The notes under the pieces were generated by a model. The model had not been told where the DNA came from, searched no databases, and was given only the letters and a program-made list of their open reading frames with translations. Below, in pieces: positions 35,142 to 46,104 of a stretch of DNA of 64,000 bases. The DNA comes from Macquaria australasica. Lineage: Eukaryota > Chordata > Actinopteri > Centrarchiformes > Percichthyidae. Numbering within the stretch: the stretch's first letter is position 1; each line of letters begins with the position of its first letter. The stretch lies in contig SEMN01000531.1 in NCBI GenBank assembly GCA_005408345.1, forward strand, positions 248,001-312,000, in the 5' to 3' direction. Both the position numbers and the translations under genes were made by a program.

Positions 35142-35204
35142 TGGATTCTACTGTCAGTTTAGTGCCAGAACCAAAGAAGATCTTATAAACTCCAGAGGCC
35201 GTCA
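35142..35204 (-). CDS. TRAJ: TRAJ segment
   Basis: Reads TASGVYKIFFGSGTKLTVES, phase-1 GTAAGT donor. RSS 35205-35232: heptamer CACCGTG, nonamer ACAGAAACA. Confidence 0.94.
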
Positions 35205-35586
35205 CACCGTGACAGCAACAACTACAGAAACACCAACACTGATCTCAGCTCAGTACCAACACAGTCATGAGACTGAAATTACATTAAAAAGTTAAATTTA
35301 AAACTTTTCAATGGTTTATCACTACAACAGAACTGCTATCGTTGGAAAAAACCATTCTCATGTTTTGGTTACTGTTTTTCATATGTTTTTCATTTTGATA
35401 AAGTATATTGTGAAGACAATATGCCAAAAATGTTATGTATTCGAATAAATACTTGAAGTTATTATGAAAAATTTAAAAAAACTAATAAAATTAAACTGTC
35501 AAGAAAGATGGAGGGTGGAAAATGTTAATATATTTCACATCTTTTCTTCCAATCAAACCTGAACAACATTCATCATTAATGCTATC

Positions 35587-35642
35587 TGGCCTCCACAGGT
35601 AATTTGTTTTCTTTTCCAAAAAGTAATTTCCTGCTTCCTGTC
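35587..35642 (-). pseudogene. TRAJ: TRAJ pseudogene (donor, motif and RSS lost)
   Basis: Reads TGSRKLLFGKENKLPVEA, recognisably a J, but the second glycine of FGxG is Glu, the donor GT has become GA (CCAGATAGC), and no CAC heptamer borders the 5' side. Its closest intact relative is the type at 37063 (FGEGIQLTVEA). Confidence 0.8.
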
Positions 35643-35935
35643 AAAAAATCTGTGCCAGAATATCAGTTGTTAATAATAAACAAACTGTGATGAACTGAGT
35701 CTCATCATTTGCAAACAGTGATATTTAAGGCAACATTTGAATCAGTTGAAACTACAGAAAAAGTAATTAACTAATATTCAAGTTGTTGTTCCTTTTCAGT
35801 CTGTTTGTTCTGGTTTCTGTTTAACTACAGTTCAACAATCCAGTGTCTAATAAGAAAACTTAACAAGTTTCATTTGTGTCCAGTTGCTATTTTTCCGACC
35901 ACACTTAAGAATTTTAAAGATGAGTTTTTCCTTAC

Positions 35936-35992
35936 TTGTTTCTACATGCAGAGTCGTTCCAGTGCTGAAGAGGAGCTTCACTCCAGCATTCA
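35936..35992 (-). CDS. TRAJ: TRAJ segment with FSTG instead of FGxG
   Basis: Reads NAGVKLLFSTGTTLHVET. The first glycine of the J bulge motif is Ser (FSTG). Everything else is intact: phase-1 GTAAGG donor, heptamer CACACTG, 12-bp spacer and nonamer ACAAAAACA (8 of 9) at 35993-36020. It should recombine and splice; whether the J bulge folds normally is open. Confidence 0.88.
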
Positions 35993-36354
35993 CACACTGG
36001 AAACAGACTCAACAAAAACAACTGGAACCTTTCTCAAGACTTTCTTTAAGAACAATTAGGAATAAATCCTACAAACAGCCAGCCTGAGGTCAGGGGAGAA
36101 ATACATTTCTTCTATAGGAATTAAAACTAACACATATTTAAAGCTAGACAGGTTGGATCTTATGAAACATTACAAGTACTTTTTCTTAAATTATTAGTTA
36201 TTAATGTGAGAATTAAATGTTATAAAGGAGAACGTACTAATCTTAGAAAGGACATTTTAAAACATTTCAGTAGAGTTTTACAAAATTCAAGTCTCTATAA
36301 TAAACCAAAGATCACTCAATTATGCCTTTGGGTTAAGAATGGAAACTGACTTAC

Positions 36355-36417
36355 TTGAGCCAACAATCAGTTTTGAGCCACCACCAAAGATGATTTTGTA
36401 AAGCCCAGAGTCAGTCA
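36355..36417 (-). CDS. TRAJ: TRAJ segment
   Basis: Reads TDSGLYKIIFGGGSKLIVGS, phase-1 GTAAGT donor. RSS 36418-36445: heptamer CACACTC, nonamer ACATAAAAC. The VGS end links it to the Js at 39281, 41599, 42482 and 44791. Confidence 0.93.
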
Positions 36418-36445
36418 CACACTCCCAAACTCAAATACATAAAAC

Positions 36446-37062
36446 ACAGAGACCCACTGAAACGAGGCAGCTGACTGATCAATATGAAGAATTAACAAAT
36501 CATCATCTAGAATTATTTCACTTTTCTCAGATACACGAACACTGTGCACAAACCATCATACTAGATTATGTTTAAGATAAAAATATGTGATATGTTGATG
36601 AGTTTCTCCAGCTTTTCTAATGACCTCAGTGATCAGAGACTCTGATAAATGTTTTAATTTTTAATTGGATGTGTCTTGTCGCTGCTGGTTTTGTGTGTTT
36701 CAGTTAATATTTCCGGGCCTTAAATTGTAATTTAAGAATGACTTAAATTATGATTTAAATGCAATACAGGTTGTAGGTTGTATAATAGGTTGTATTTGGG
36801 TAACATGTAGTCTTTAAAGTTCCATATTACAGTAAAGGTGAGTTTGATACATATCAACTGACCACACGTTGAAACACTTGTAAGTGGTATGTTTGTCAAG
36901 GTAATCAATGTATTTGTGGTACTTGTGATGCTTCAGCAGAATAAGATGAATTATTTGTCTTTTAGCATTAATGTTTTCCCCAGTGTGAAAAACTTAATCT
37001 AATACATTTACAACACTTTATATAAATACACCACAATATACTACTAAACTAGCAGTACTTAC
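36446..37062. other. J spacer, nothing recognised
   Basis: AT-rich, no J motif, no repeat family seen. Confidence 0.5.
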
Positions 37063-37119
37063 TGGCCTCAACAGTCAGCTGGATTCCTTCACCAAAAATT
37101 AATTTCCAGTTTGCTGTCC
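37063..37119 (-). CDS. TRAJ: TRAJ segment (lineage B)
   Basis: Reads TANWKLIFGEGIQLTVEA, phase-1 GTAAGT donor. RSS 37120-37147: perfect heptamer CACAGTG, nonamer ACAATAACT. This nonamer and the FG(E/K)G core mark lineage B of the 37-47 kb region. Confidence 0.94.
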
Positions 37120-37545
37120 CACAGTGTTTCTATCTTTAACAATAACTGCTGAGGGAAGTTTCTCACAACAACAAATTTAATCACATCATCTGCAAACAGT
37201 TTAACTTTTGAACTTATTCTACCCTTAGCTGTAATGATGATGGTCTATTAATGAAAAACACCATCAAAATACTTCTTGCAAATGTATTAGAGTTATATGA
37301 CTGACTTCACAGAAGTAATAACAACATGTGTGGTGGCAGACATAATGTTGAATTTTTGAAACTTAAATATAACGGCAATTATTCACTGATCAGTGTATAT
37401 ATTAAGAACAAAATTCACCTGTGATAACATCTTCAGCTATGAATTATACTTGTCTAAGTTAAGGAAATACCATGTGTTAGCTGGTCAGAACAAACTAACT
37501 CTAATTTACTTATTGAATATATACTTATGAAATAATTTTACTCAC

Positions 37546-37611
37546 TGCTCTCTACAATCAGCTTGGTTTCTTCTCCAAAAATAAGTCTCCAGTTTGATCC
37601 TGAAGCAGTCA
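37546..37611 (-). CDS. TRAJ: TRAJ segment with FGEE instead of FGxG
   Basis: Reads ASGSNWRLIFGEETKLIVES after an initial Thr. The second glycine of FGxG is Glu. The RSS is good (37612-37639: CACAGTG, ACAATAACT) and the GTGAGT donor is in phase 1, so it should rearrange, but the missing glycine may disturb the J bulge. Confidence 0.88.
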
Positions 37612-37715
37612 CACAGTGGATCTGATCTGAACAATAACTACAAACTGTTTCCTCATGTAGCTTCAACAACACAAACAACCTTAAAGATTTAAAATCAACA
37701 CTAATAGTCTCTGAC

Positions 37716-37764
37716 CCTCAACAATCAATTTGATTCCTTCCCCAAAAAGTACTACAAAATCTAA
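37716..37764 (-). pseudogene. TRAJ: TRAJ pseudogene (no RSS)
   Basis: Keeps LDFVVLFGEGIKLIVEG in frame, with only a weak GTCAGA donor. No heptamer or nonamer is present on its 5' side. The downstream flank still carries the 'ACATCATCTGCAAAC' block common to lineage B Js. Confidence 0.75.
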
Positions 37765-38118
37765 AGTTTAAAATCAGTGACGGACTAAATCACATCATCT
37801 GCAAACAATTTGATGTGAAGGCTAGATTTAATTGTAATTCTCAGCAGCACTTTCTTCTGAGGAAATCATATGTTTGGTTGATTTGATCTAATCATATCAA
37901 ACTAGGTGAAAAGCAGCCTTGTTTTGAGTTAACAAGGAGTAAATGTTAAATTATACATGGAGTTTTGTAATGATTTTAGGAGCCTCAGATGTCAGACGAC
38001 CTCATCATGAACAATTTTATCATCAAATGTCATTAGACTTGTGATAATACTGAAAGATCAATCATCATTGTCAGATCCATTAGTCATTTTCTTGAATTTT
38101 TAAATTGTTGATACTCAC

Positions 38119-38181
38119 TGCTCTCTACTGTTAGTTTGGTCCCTTTTCCAAAAATCAGCCTAATTCCTGTTGAAGTAGTCA
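38119..38181 (-). CDS. TRAJ: TRAJ segment (lineage B)
   Basis: Reads TTSTGIRLIFGKGTKLTVES, phase-1 GTGAGT donor. RSS 38182-38209: CACAGTG, ACAATAACA. Confidence 0.94.
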
Positions 38182-38555
38182 CACAGTGTTTCTACTCTAA
38201 ACAATAACAACATGGACTAATTCCTCATGAAGATACCCTATTTACATTAAAAAAATAGATTATTATTGATTCTTACCAGAATTGATTAACAATAATTGGA
38301 TTTGACCACAAGAATCAATACATGACTAAAATACTTTATCTATCTACGAAGGTCTGTGCAGATAATGTAATATTTCAAAGCACCCAGCAGTGATGAGGAG
38401 TTCAGCTGTGTTTCTGCCTGAACTAAAAGTTAATCTAGTGTTTTTATTTGTACAGAAGTGCCTTGTGGACATTTCAGCAGCTGTGGAACCAGGTGAAAAC
38501 GCTCAGTGTAACGTAGATCAACCATCATTTCGTACAAATAAATAAAGTAACTTAC

Positions 38556-38618
38556 TTGATTCAACTTTCAGTTTTGTGCCAGAACCAAAGATTATCTTTG
38601 AATTCGAGTAGCCAGTCA
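38556..38618 (-). CDS. TRAJ: TRAJ segment (lineage A)
   Basis: Reads TGYSNSKIIFGSGTKLKVES, phase-1 GTAAGT donor. RSS 38619-38646: heptamer CACAATA, nonamer ACATAAACC (8 of 9). The FGSG core with this nonamer marks lineage A. Confidence 0.94.
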
Positions 38619-38971
38619 CACAATACAAAACGCAAGTACATAAACCCAGAGCACAATGACATGGACCATTTCCTCATGACGATGCTCTATTTATATTTTA
38701 CAATGAACCGGTAAAATATATATTACTAGTAATTCTTATTTGGCTTAAAAATAACTGGGTTCAAGCTCCACATGTAAAATATTTGAGTTCTACCAGCAGG
38801 GTCTGTACAGAAAATTTCAGAAATTAAATTATTAAAGGAGTGAACAAAAGTTTTAAAAGCTGTGTTTTTGTCTGAACTAAAGGTGAACTAGTGTTTTTAA
38901 GGACATTTCAGCCACTGTAGAACCAGGTAAAACATAAATTTGGAGAGTTACATAAGATCAAAGTAACTTAC

Positions 38972-39034
38972 TTGATTCAACCATCAGTTTTGTGCCAGAA
39001 CCAAAGATGAGTTTGTCACTCGACAAACCAGACA
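38972..39034 (-). CDS. TRAJ: TRAJ segment (lineage A)
   Basis: Reads SGLSSDKLIFGSGTKLMVES, phase-1 GTAAGT donor. RSS 39035-39062: CACAATA, ACATAAACC. Confidence 0.94.
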
Positions 39035-39280
39035 CACAATAAGAAACCCAACTACATAAACCCTGAGGTCAAAGACTTGGACCATTTCCTCCTAAAGCTA
39101 CTCTACTATATTAAAACATGTACAGAAAAGATAATATTTCTAAAATTAAATATTACAAAATGTTCAGGTTCATCTAGTGTTTTTTATTTGTTTTCAGCAA
39201 CTTCAGAATCAGGTATAAAATGTTGAATTCAGTTGTATTAAATCAACCATTATTCCTTACAAATTAAGAAAATATCTTAC

Positions 39281-39337
39281 CTGATCCAACTATAAGTTTG
39301 ATGCCAGAACCAAACATGAGGTTTGTATTGCCAGTCA
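39281..39337 (-). CDS. TRAJ: TRAJ segment (lineage A)
   Basis: Reads TGNTNLMFGSGIKLIVGS, phase-1 GTAAGA donor. RSS 39338-39365: CACTACA, ACATAAACC. Confidence 0.93.
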
Positions 39338-39717
39338 CACTACAAGAAATGCAACTACATAAACCACGAGATCAATGATATGGACATTTTTCTCATTAGG
39401 AACTTTTATTTATATGTAATGATGATGAAATTATAAGCTTTAAATATATATACATCTTATTTGGCTTAAAAAGAATTTGATTTAAGCATGAGAATCACTA
39501 ACTTAAATATTCAAGGAACGTGTAAACAGTAATGTAGGTTTTCAGAAATTAAACGATTACTGGAGTTCATTTGAGTTTTATAAGCCATGTGTTTATCTAG
39601 CACACTTTTTATTTAACATATAAACTGGTGGTGGTGTAAATCCAGGGGTAAATGTTGAAATTAGAGAGTTGCATTTGGTCAACCATCATTTCTGAATAAG
39701 TGAATAAAATAACTTAC

Positions 39718-39780
39718 TTGATTCAACTCTTAGTTTGGTGCCAGAACCAAAGACGAATTTTGAGTTTCCATAATCAGTCA
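39718..39780 (-). CDS. TRAJ: TRAJ segment (lineage A)
   Basis: Reads TDYGNSKFVFGSGTKLRVES, phase-1 GTAAGT donor. RSS 39781-39808: CACAATA, ACATAAACC. Confidence 0.94.
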
Positions 39781-40168
39781 CACAATATGAAACCCAAGTA
39801 CATAAACCCAGAGATCAATGACATGGACTACACATGAAGGTAATCGATTTATATTTAAAAGGTGATATGATAATATAAATAATATATTCCCAGTAATTCT
39901 TATTTGGCTTAAAAGTACTTGAATTTAAGGAACAACTAAAAGACAAACAAATTGAAGTGCTACCATAAATGCGTACACAAAAAACATGAAAGTGTACCAA
40001 TTACAGGGGTGAAAGTGAGTTTAAAAGCCCTGTTTCTGCATAAACTTAAAGTATATCTAGAGTTTTCTTAAAGCATGTAATTTGCTGGTGTAGAACCAGC
40101 TGAAAAAGGCTCTCAGCGAGTTACATTGCATCAAATAACATTCCTTACAAATGAATAAAGCAACTTAC

Positions 40169-40228
40169 TCAATTCAACTTTCAGCTTTGTGCCAGAACCA
40201 AAGATGAGCTTGTTCCCATAACCATTCA
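40169..40228 (-). CDS. TRAJ: TRAJ segment (lineage A)
   Basis: Reads NGYGNKLIFGSGTKLKVEL, phase-1 GTAAGT donor. RSS 40229-40256: CACAGTA, ACATAAACC. Confidence 0.94.
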
Positions 40229-40622
40229 CACAGTAAGAAACCCAGTCACATAAACCCAGAGATCAATTCTGAGCTGAGAAGAGTTTTTGAGGCGTCAAAC
40301 AAAACATCAGTTTAGGAGCATAAATATTATTATAATATTATTTTGCAACTACTATTTGGTTGTATTTAATTTATAAAGTCAATTGCACAGGGTAGATCTC
40401 GTTATAATGGACCTGTTTACGCACATAAAGTTGATCTTTTTTAATTTGCTGCACAATCACAACCAATAAATAGACTAAAAATTCAGGGGGTTCACTTTTC
40501 TGCAGGCATTAATTGGAAATGGACAGGCTGAAGCAGATATTTGTCTTGCTGTGGGTTTTTAGTTAATTTATATGTCCATTTGTTAACTGGAGATAATTTA
40601 CAACAATAATAATTGAACTTAC

Positions 40623-40685
40623 TGTCCTTCACGATCAGTTTGATGCCCTCCCCAAAAATTATCTTCCAGTTTCCCGTCCCAGTCA
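40623..40685 (-). CDS. TRAJ: TRAJ segment (lineage B)
   Basis: Reads TGTGNWKIIFGEGIKLIVKD, phase-1 GTAAGT donor. RSS 40686-40713 is among the best in the array: CACAGTG (7 of 7) and ACAAAAACT (8 of 9). Confidence 0.95.
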
Positions 40686-41101
40686 CACAGTGTTTGTTCT
40701 CTTAACAAAAACTGCAGCATAACAGCAACGAATTTAATCACATTGTCTGCAAACAGCTTTAATTTTACTGACAGACTGTATATAACTGTATGGATACAGG
40801 GTTCTATTAGGTTAAACATATTAATTAATTTTTAAAAATATTTTAATTTTAGAGTTTTTGATGAATTTCAAAAACCTGCAGCAGACTGTTCTTTTTTTGT
40901 GATTTTTGTTTTTCCACAATCACATCAAGAACAAACTACACTTGCAACTTTGTGGTAAACATTATTTTCATTAATGTATCATTAGTGTTTGCTGTCATAT
41001 TTCCAATCATGAATAGCACTTTTTTAAACAATGACAAAAATGAAATAGCATGAACAACCTAACAGACATTTCAGTTACTCTTGAACATTTTCAATACTCA
41101 C

Positions 41102-41164
41102 TGCTTTCTACAGTTAGTTTGGTCCCTTTTCCAAAAATCAGCCTCCTGTTTCCTCCAGTAGTCA
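41102..41164 (-). CDS. TRAJ: TRAJ segment (lineage B)
   Basis: Reads TTGGNRRLIFGKGTKLTVES, phase-1 GTGAGT donor. RSS 41165-41192: CACAGTA, ACAGTAACT. Close relative of the J at 38119. Confidence 0.94.
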
Positions 41165-41598
41165 CACAGTATATCTGATCTGAACAGTAACTACATGGAC
41201 TATTTCATTGTCAAGCTAGACTAATGACAAATTAACTTTTAACTGCAAATCATCACATAAGATTAAATCAATAAATAAAATTATTTGGATGTCTGTGTTC
41301 TAGCAGAAATTTGTACAAAAATGACTTTCGCCTCAATAAATGTGATCTTAGAAATAAAGGAGTGAACAGGACTTAATGGTCTGTTTTAGTTTTGTTTTGC
41401 TTTTTGTTTGTGTCTAATCATCAGACTATACTGCTCCTGCCATGTATCTGACAAATGTAAGTTTTGGGGAACTTAACACCAGCCTGTTTTATCTGGATGT
41501 CATTGTAACTCCAGATATAAGGTTGTGACTTAATCATCAAAAAGAGATCATATAGTATAGTATAGTATAGTTAGTATCATATAGTTAATTTAACTTAC

Positions 41599-41661
41599 TG
41601 GAGCCAACTGTCAGTTTAGTGCCAGATCCAAAGATGAGTTTAGACACTCCAGAGTTTGTCA
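41599..41661 (-). CDS. TRAJ: TRAJ segment (lineage A)
   Basis: Reads TNSGVSKLIFGSGTKLTVGS, phase-1 GTAAGT donor. RSS 41662-41689: CACTGTG, ACATAAACC. A short (TATAG)n tract lies just downstream at about 41549-41572. Confidence 0.94.
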
Positions 41662-42047
41662 CACTGTGAGAAATCCAACCACATAAACCCGGATGTGGAC
41701 GGCTGAAGCTAAAAGGGGCTGAATATATCCAGCTGGTTCATTTCTATGAAATCTGAAGTTTAATACATCAAATAATTCAGCTAATAAAATGTATGAATCA
41801 AGAATGCTGACAAATTGAATTAATTATATTATCTTTGTCAAAATGCTTAATTAGTTTTTAATCCCTTTAAGGGACAACTGTGATTTTGGGCAATATGAAT
41901 AATATGAAACTGAACTGACTTGACATTTAGCTAAATGGTTTTAATTTGAGTTGTGTCAATACCAAATGATAGTTTGGCATGCACATTCAACAAATGCAGT
42001 TTAATTGATTTCTATCCTTTTTAAATATATAAATGTTTAATACTCAC

Positions 42048-42113
42048 TGGTTTCTACAATTAGTTTGGATCCTTCTCCAAAAATGAGTTTAAAGTTTCCT
42101 CCTCCAGCGGTCA
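42048..42113 (-). CDS. TRAJ: TRAJ segment with damaged RSS heptamer
   Basis: Reads AGGGNFKLIFGEGSKLIVET after an initial Thr, phase-1 GTGAGT donor. At the heptamer position (42114-42120) it has CATGGTG where its sister at 43840 has CACAGTG; the spacer and nonamer (GCAATAACT) remain. The CAC triplet next to the cut site is known to be critical for RAG, so this J is probably poorly used or silent. Confidence 0.88.
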
Positions 42114-42481
42114 CATGGTGGATCTCATCTGAGCAATAACTGCGTGAACTATTTTATTATGAAGCTACGCCATTTTTTAATTTTTGCTTAAAACAATCTA
42201 CATAAAAATATATGTTTTTAAATAACAAAGGTTTTAAGTTGTTGAAAAACTGTCTCAATTCATAGATTATCACATCACCGTTCAATGTATTTGAAAGTAT
42301 GAAAATCACCAAAACTGTAGATATGGGGTTATTGCTGACATCAGTGATCTGCGTATTATGTACTGCCTTATGCGATTTATCTCCTCTGTGTTTTAATATT
42401 TGTATTTTATCTTCCAGTTGACATCTGAGTGACTAAAATGACAAATTAAAAAAGGAGATGATGTGTATAAAATGTACTTAC

Positions 42482-42544
42482 TGGAGCCAACTGTCAGTTT
42501 AGTGCCAGAGCCAAAGGCGAGTTTAGCAGCTCCAAAGCCAGTCA
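42482..42544 (-). CDS. TRAJ: TRAJ segment (lineage A)
   Basis: Reads TGFGAAKLAFGSGTKLTVGS, phase-1 GTAAGT donor. RSS 42545-42572: CACTCTG, ACATAAACC. Its downstream half is nearly the same as that of the J at 41599. Confidence 0.94.
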
Positions 42545-42572
42545 CACTCTGAGAAACCCAACCACATAAACC

Positions 42573-43246
42573 CAGTATTCCCAGTACTGAGGAGATTTCT
42601 ATAAATGAACTCAAAGAGCTAAATAAATAACTTGAATGGGGAAAAAACAAAAAAATAAAACTACTAAAATCCAACTACCGGTTATGACACAAAAGTGGGT
42701 TTAAGAAAAGTCCTATGGAGAGAGGCGTTAATATTTCACTCTTTTTTAAAGCAGCAGTTAATTTAACGTTTGGCATCTAACAAGTGATTAACACATCTCC
42801 TATTTCAAATTGTCAATCACATAGTCTGAACATCATGCAGAAGCCTTTACACAAGGTGAGGATGAGGTTATACTGTGTTCACATTTAATAAGAGATTGAA
42901 TATTTTCTGTTAACCAGTATAAACACATTGCATTTATGTGTCCTGTCATGTTGAGTTTTTAGATTGACTTAATACTTCTGTTGCTTTCCATTCCTCCAAT
43001 AAAGGCATAAGTAACTGAGTTTGTCAGAATTTTTGATAAATGTCATATTATTATTCTAATTTAAAAGTATGTTTAGTGAACTTTGTGTTTGTTGAGCTGC
43101 TGAAGGGAATTAATATTTTGCAGTCTGTCAGAAGAATTTGTTTTTTCATCCAACAATCTGACTTTCATCATATACATATATGCGACGAAAAAAGCAGAGC
43201 TAATATATATAATAATAATTAAACGTTAAATTATTACGATACTCAC
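42573..43246. other. J spacer, nothing recognised
   Basis: AT-rich, no J motif and no repeat family seen. Confidence 0.5.
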
Positions 43247-43315
43247 TGGCCTCGACAGTTAGTTTGACTCCTTCCCCAAAAAACATTTTCCAGGCTGCTG
43301 CCCCAGAACCAGTCA
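43247..43315 (-). CDS. TRAJ: TRAJ segment, longest in the array (lineage B)
   Basis: Reads SGAAAWKMFFGEGVKLTVEA after Thr-Gly, phase-1 GTGAGT donor. At 69 nt it has the longest CDR3-facing part seen here. RSS 43316-43343: CACACTG, ACAATAACT. Confidence 0.93.
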
Positions 43316-43839
43316 CACACTGTTTCCACTAAGAACAATAACTGATGTGTAACGAATAGTGATGGATTTACGCACATCATCTGCAAACAGTTGTATTATA
43401 TTTGTATTTTAGACATAACTGGCTGATTCATATATGTCAAAAACGCCTTTTGGACAGCAATAGCAGATAACACCTGAAGTTCAAGAGTGAAAATTAAGCT
43501 GATAACCATGATGGTCTCTAAAAATGACTAATGACGCCAAAGTACATGAACACTGTAATCATCATCTGATCACATTAAAAATGATTTACACAACATGTAC
43601 ATTTTCATTCAGTGTTCCACACACAACCCATTATTTTAGCCATGTACTACAGAGTCATATCAGATCAAGGACTACTCTGACAACTTTTTTTAATTTGCAA
43701 TATTGTCATTAAAAATCGTTAAATTGGGCAGTCATGATATTAGCAGCCAGGCTTTATTTTAACTTGTGTCAATACTAAATAATACTTCATAATAATAATG
43801 CCATTTCATCTAATTAGTTTGTGAAATCTTGATACTCAC

Positions 43840-43905
43840 TGGTTTCTACAATTAGTTTGGTTCCTTCTCCAAAAATGAGTTTAAAGTTTCCTCCTCCAGC
43901 GGTCA
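43840..43905 (-). CDS. TRAJ: TRAJ segment (lineage B), sister of 42048
   Basis: Reads AGGGNFKLIFGEGTKLIVET after an initial Thr, differing from the J at 42048 by Thr for Ser. RSS 43906-43933 is intact: CACAGTG, ACAATAACT. Confidence 0.95.
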
Positions 43906-44287
43906 CACAGTGGATCTCATCTGAACAATAACTACATGCACCGCTTCTGTTTCAGTCAACACTAATTACACCAGTTAATAACCACTAATGGAGTTAATTA
44001 GCGATTAACATGTAAAAGCAGTAAAAGTATTTTGCACTTAAAAATCTAGGATAAAGATGAAGGCCCAGTGTCAAAATGTGTATGTTAAATAAGTCAGATA
44101 AGTTTTTTCACATTACACACAATACATATATTATCAAAATGTGTCATTAGATTTAGCTGTCATGATATTTACAGCCATTAGTTTGCTTTACTTTGAGTTG
44201 TGTCAGCACTAAATCCTATCTTGGTGTAAACAACTAACACATTCTTATTGATTTTATGTTTTAAATATATGAATTCTTGATACTCAC

Positions 44288-44353
44288 TGGTTTCTACAAT
44301 TAGTTTGATTCCTTTTCCAAACATCAGTTTCAAGTTTCCTGATCCAGTAGTCA
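44288..44353 (-). CDS. TRAJ: TRAJ segment (lineage B)
   Basis: Reads TGSGNLKLMFGKGIKLIVET after an initial Thr, phase-1 GTGAGT donor. RSS 44354-44381: CACAGTG (7 of 7), ACAATAACC (8 of 9). Confidence 0.95.
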
Positions 44354-44790
44354 CACAGTGGATCTGAGCTCAACAATAACCACATGGCTTGAATAACAAC
44401 AACTAATGCAGCTAATATACACTAAATCAATGACTAATTGTTAAAATGAAATTAGAGTTAAAAAGGGTTACAAATCTGTTATTATTATATTAAGTTTCAC
44501 AGTACGAGCAAGGCTAGGGTTATTGAGTAAATTACTAAATGTTAAACATTTTTCTGGCACAACTTTGTATAAAAATGACTCAGTTATATCCATACAGAAC
44601 TCTGAGTTGTTACAAAATAAAATACTCTTTTTAATCTTTGTTCTTGCTGGTATCATGTTGCATGGCTTGTCTGGTTTGAGTATGTGTGTTATACATAGAC
44701 TAGCTTCTAATTAACATTTCAGCAAAAAAATCACCACAATTCTGAATTAGATTTAGTTTGTAGAGGACAAATACAGATACTGTAACTTAC

Positions 44791-44850
44791 GTGAGCCAAC
44801 CATCAGTTTTGTGCCTGAACCAAAGATGAGTTTAGCCAAAGAGCCAGTCA
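44791..44850 (-). CDS. TRAJ: TRAJ segment (lineage A), weak nonamer
   Basis: Reads TGSLAKLIFGSGTKLMVGS, phase-1 GTAAGT donor. RSS 44851-44878: heptamer CACTGAC, nonamer GTAAACACA (about 5 of 9), weaker than other lineage A members. Confidence 0.91.
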
Positions 44851-45285
44851 CACTGACAAACACAGCAACGTAAACACACCGAGACCAACAGTTACCAAGC
44901 AGCTGCTGTGTTACTAAGTCCAACTAATATTTAAAAGTTAAAAAACAAGACCGACAACCATCAGTTTGAATTAATGGATGTATTGAACTGTTGTACTGTT
45001 TCCTTGAGGACTATTGATAAAAGTTGAAGTTTTAGGCAAAACGTTGGGGAAAAAAGGCATTTGTTATTATTTTAGCTCGTAACCAGGTTGGTCTTCTGAG
45101 TCACTGATGAATTATTATGCTACAAACTAACTAAAGAGATAAACTTTGTGACGATATTCTGAACTATTATTAATAAAGCTTATCAGTCATAATGATGTAA
45201 GTGCCAAATGATGGGATGGCATACATGAAATAACAGTCATTAGGTATCTTTTTTCATTTGCAATATTTGTATTTTAGATACTCAC

Positions 45286-45348
45286 TGATCTCTACAGTTA
45301 GTTTGATTCCTTTTCCAAAAATGGTTTTCCAGTTTCCAGATGTAGTCA
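45286..45348 (-). CDS. TRAJ: TRAJ segment (lineage B)
   Basis: Reads TTSGNWKTIFGKGIKLTVEI, phase-1 GTGAGT donor. RSS 45349-45376: CACAGTC, ACAATAACT. Confidence 0.94.
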
Positions 45349-45376
45349 CACAGTCAGTCTGATCTGAACAATAACT

Positions 45377-46013
45377 ACATGAACTGTTTTCTCATGCAGA
45401 TACAGGAGTCACAGTTGACAAAACATAGGCCAATTTTTAAAAATAACTTCAGATTGAATGTGAAGCGCCGAAATATGTGTGAGAAATGACTTCCATGCTT
45501 GTAATGAAGATGTTTTTGAAAGATTAGATGGAGCATCTGTTTTTTGTTTTTTTGTTGTTGTTTTTTTTTGTTTCTATTTTACGAAAATACGACATGCTCT
45601 GTTAGATTTTGTTTGTTTATGAGCTTCCATTTTAGGAGCTATCAGACAAATTTCCAAATGATAAATTAATAATAAGAGCAACTGCAGAGCCAAATGTTAG
45701 TGGATAGACTCTCAAGGACTCTCAAGGACTAGGTGGTGTAGCAGTAAGAATCCCATTAAACATAAACTCTAAGAGGTGTTTCTAAAGCAAAAAGTAGATT
45801 AAAATCAGTCAAACGGTGACTGACTTATCATCATAGAGATTAAATGTTTGGGGGATTAACATTTAGGCAATCAATACATGTAGACATGGAAATCAAATAT
45901 TGAAAATGTACTCTCTGTGTTTTGGCAGATGAAGATGTAAAATCTTGCATATCTTTACACTGTTTCATATCTAAATACAGCAGAGATACTTTAAAAGTTA
46001 AAATTATACTCAC
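45377..46013. other. J spacer, nothing recognised
   Basis: Contains a T-rich low-complexity stretch near 45539-45570 and a small direct repeat 'GACTCTCAAGGACTCTCAAG' near 45708-45728. No J motif. Confidence 0.5.
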
Positions 46014-46076
46014 TGGATTCAACAGTCAACTGTATTCCTTCACCAAAAAGTATTTTTCTGTTTCCTGTCCCAGTCT
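46014..46076 (-). CDS. TRAJ: TRAJ segment (lineage B)
   Basis: Reads TGTGNRKILFGEGIQLTVES, phase-1 GTGAGT donor. RSS 46077-46104: CACAATG, ACAATAACT. Confidence 0.94.
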
Positions 46077-46104
46077 CACAATGTTTCTACCCTCAACAAT
46101 AACT

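Noticed and set aside
35805..36087. Plus-strand open frames over the J at 35936
   Set aside because: They are reverse readings of a J segment and its flank, as are the many plus-strand frames with TQHEAPQHKLS in the EP cluster, which are antisense readings of the conserved RSS.
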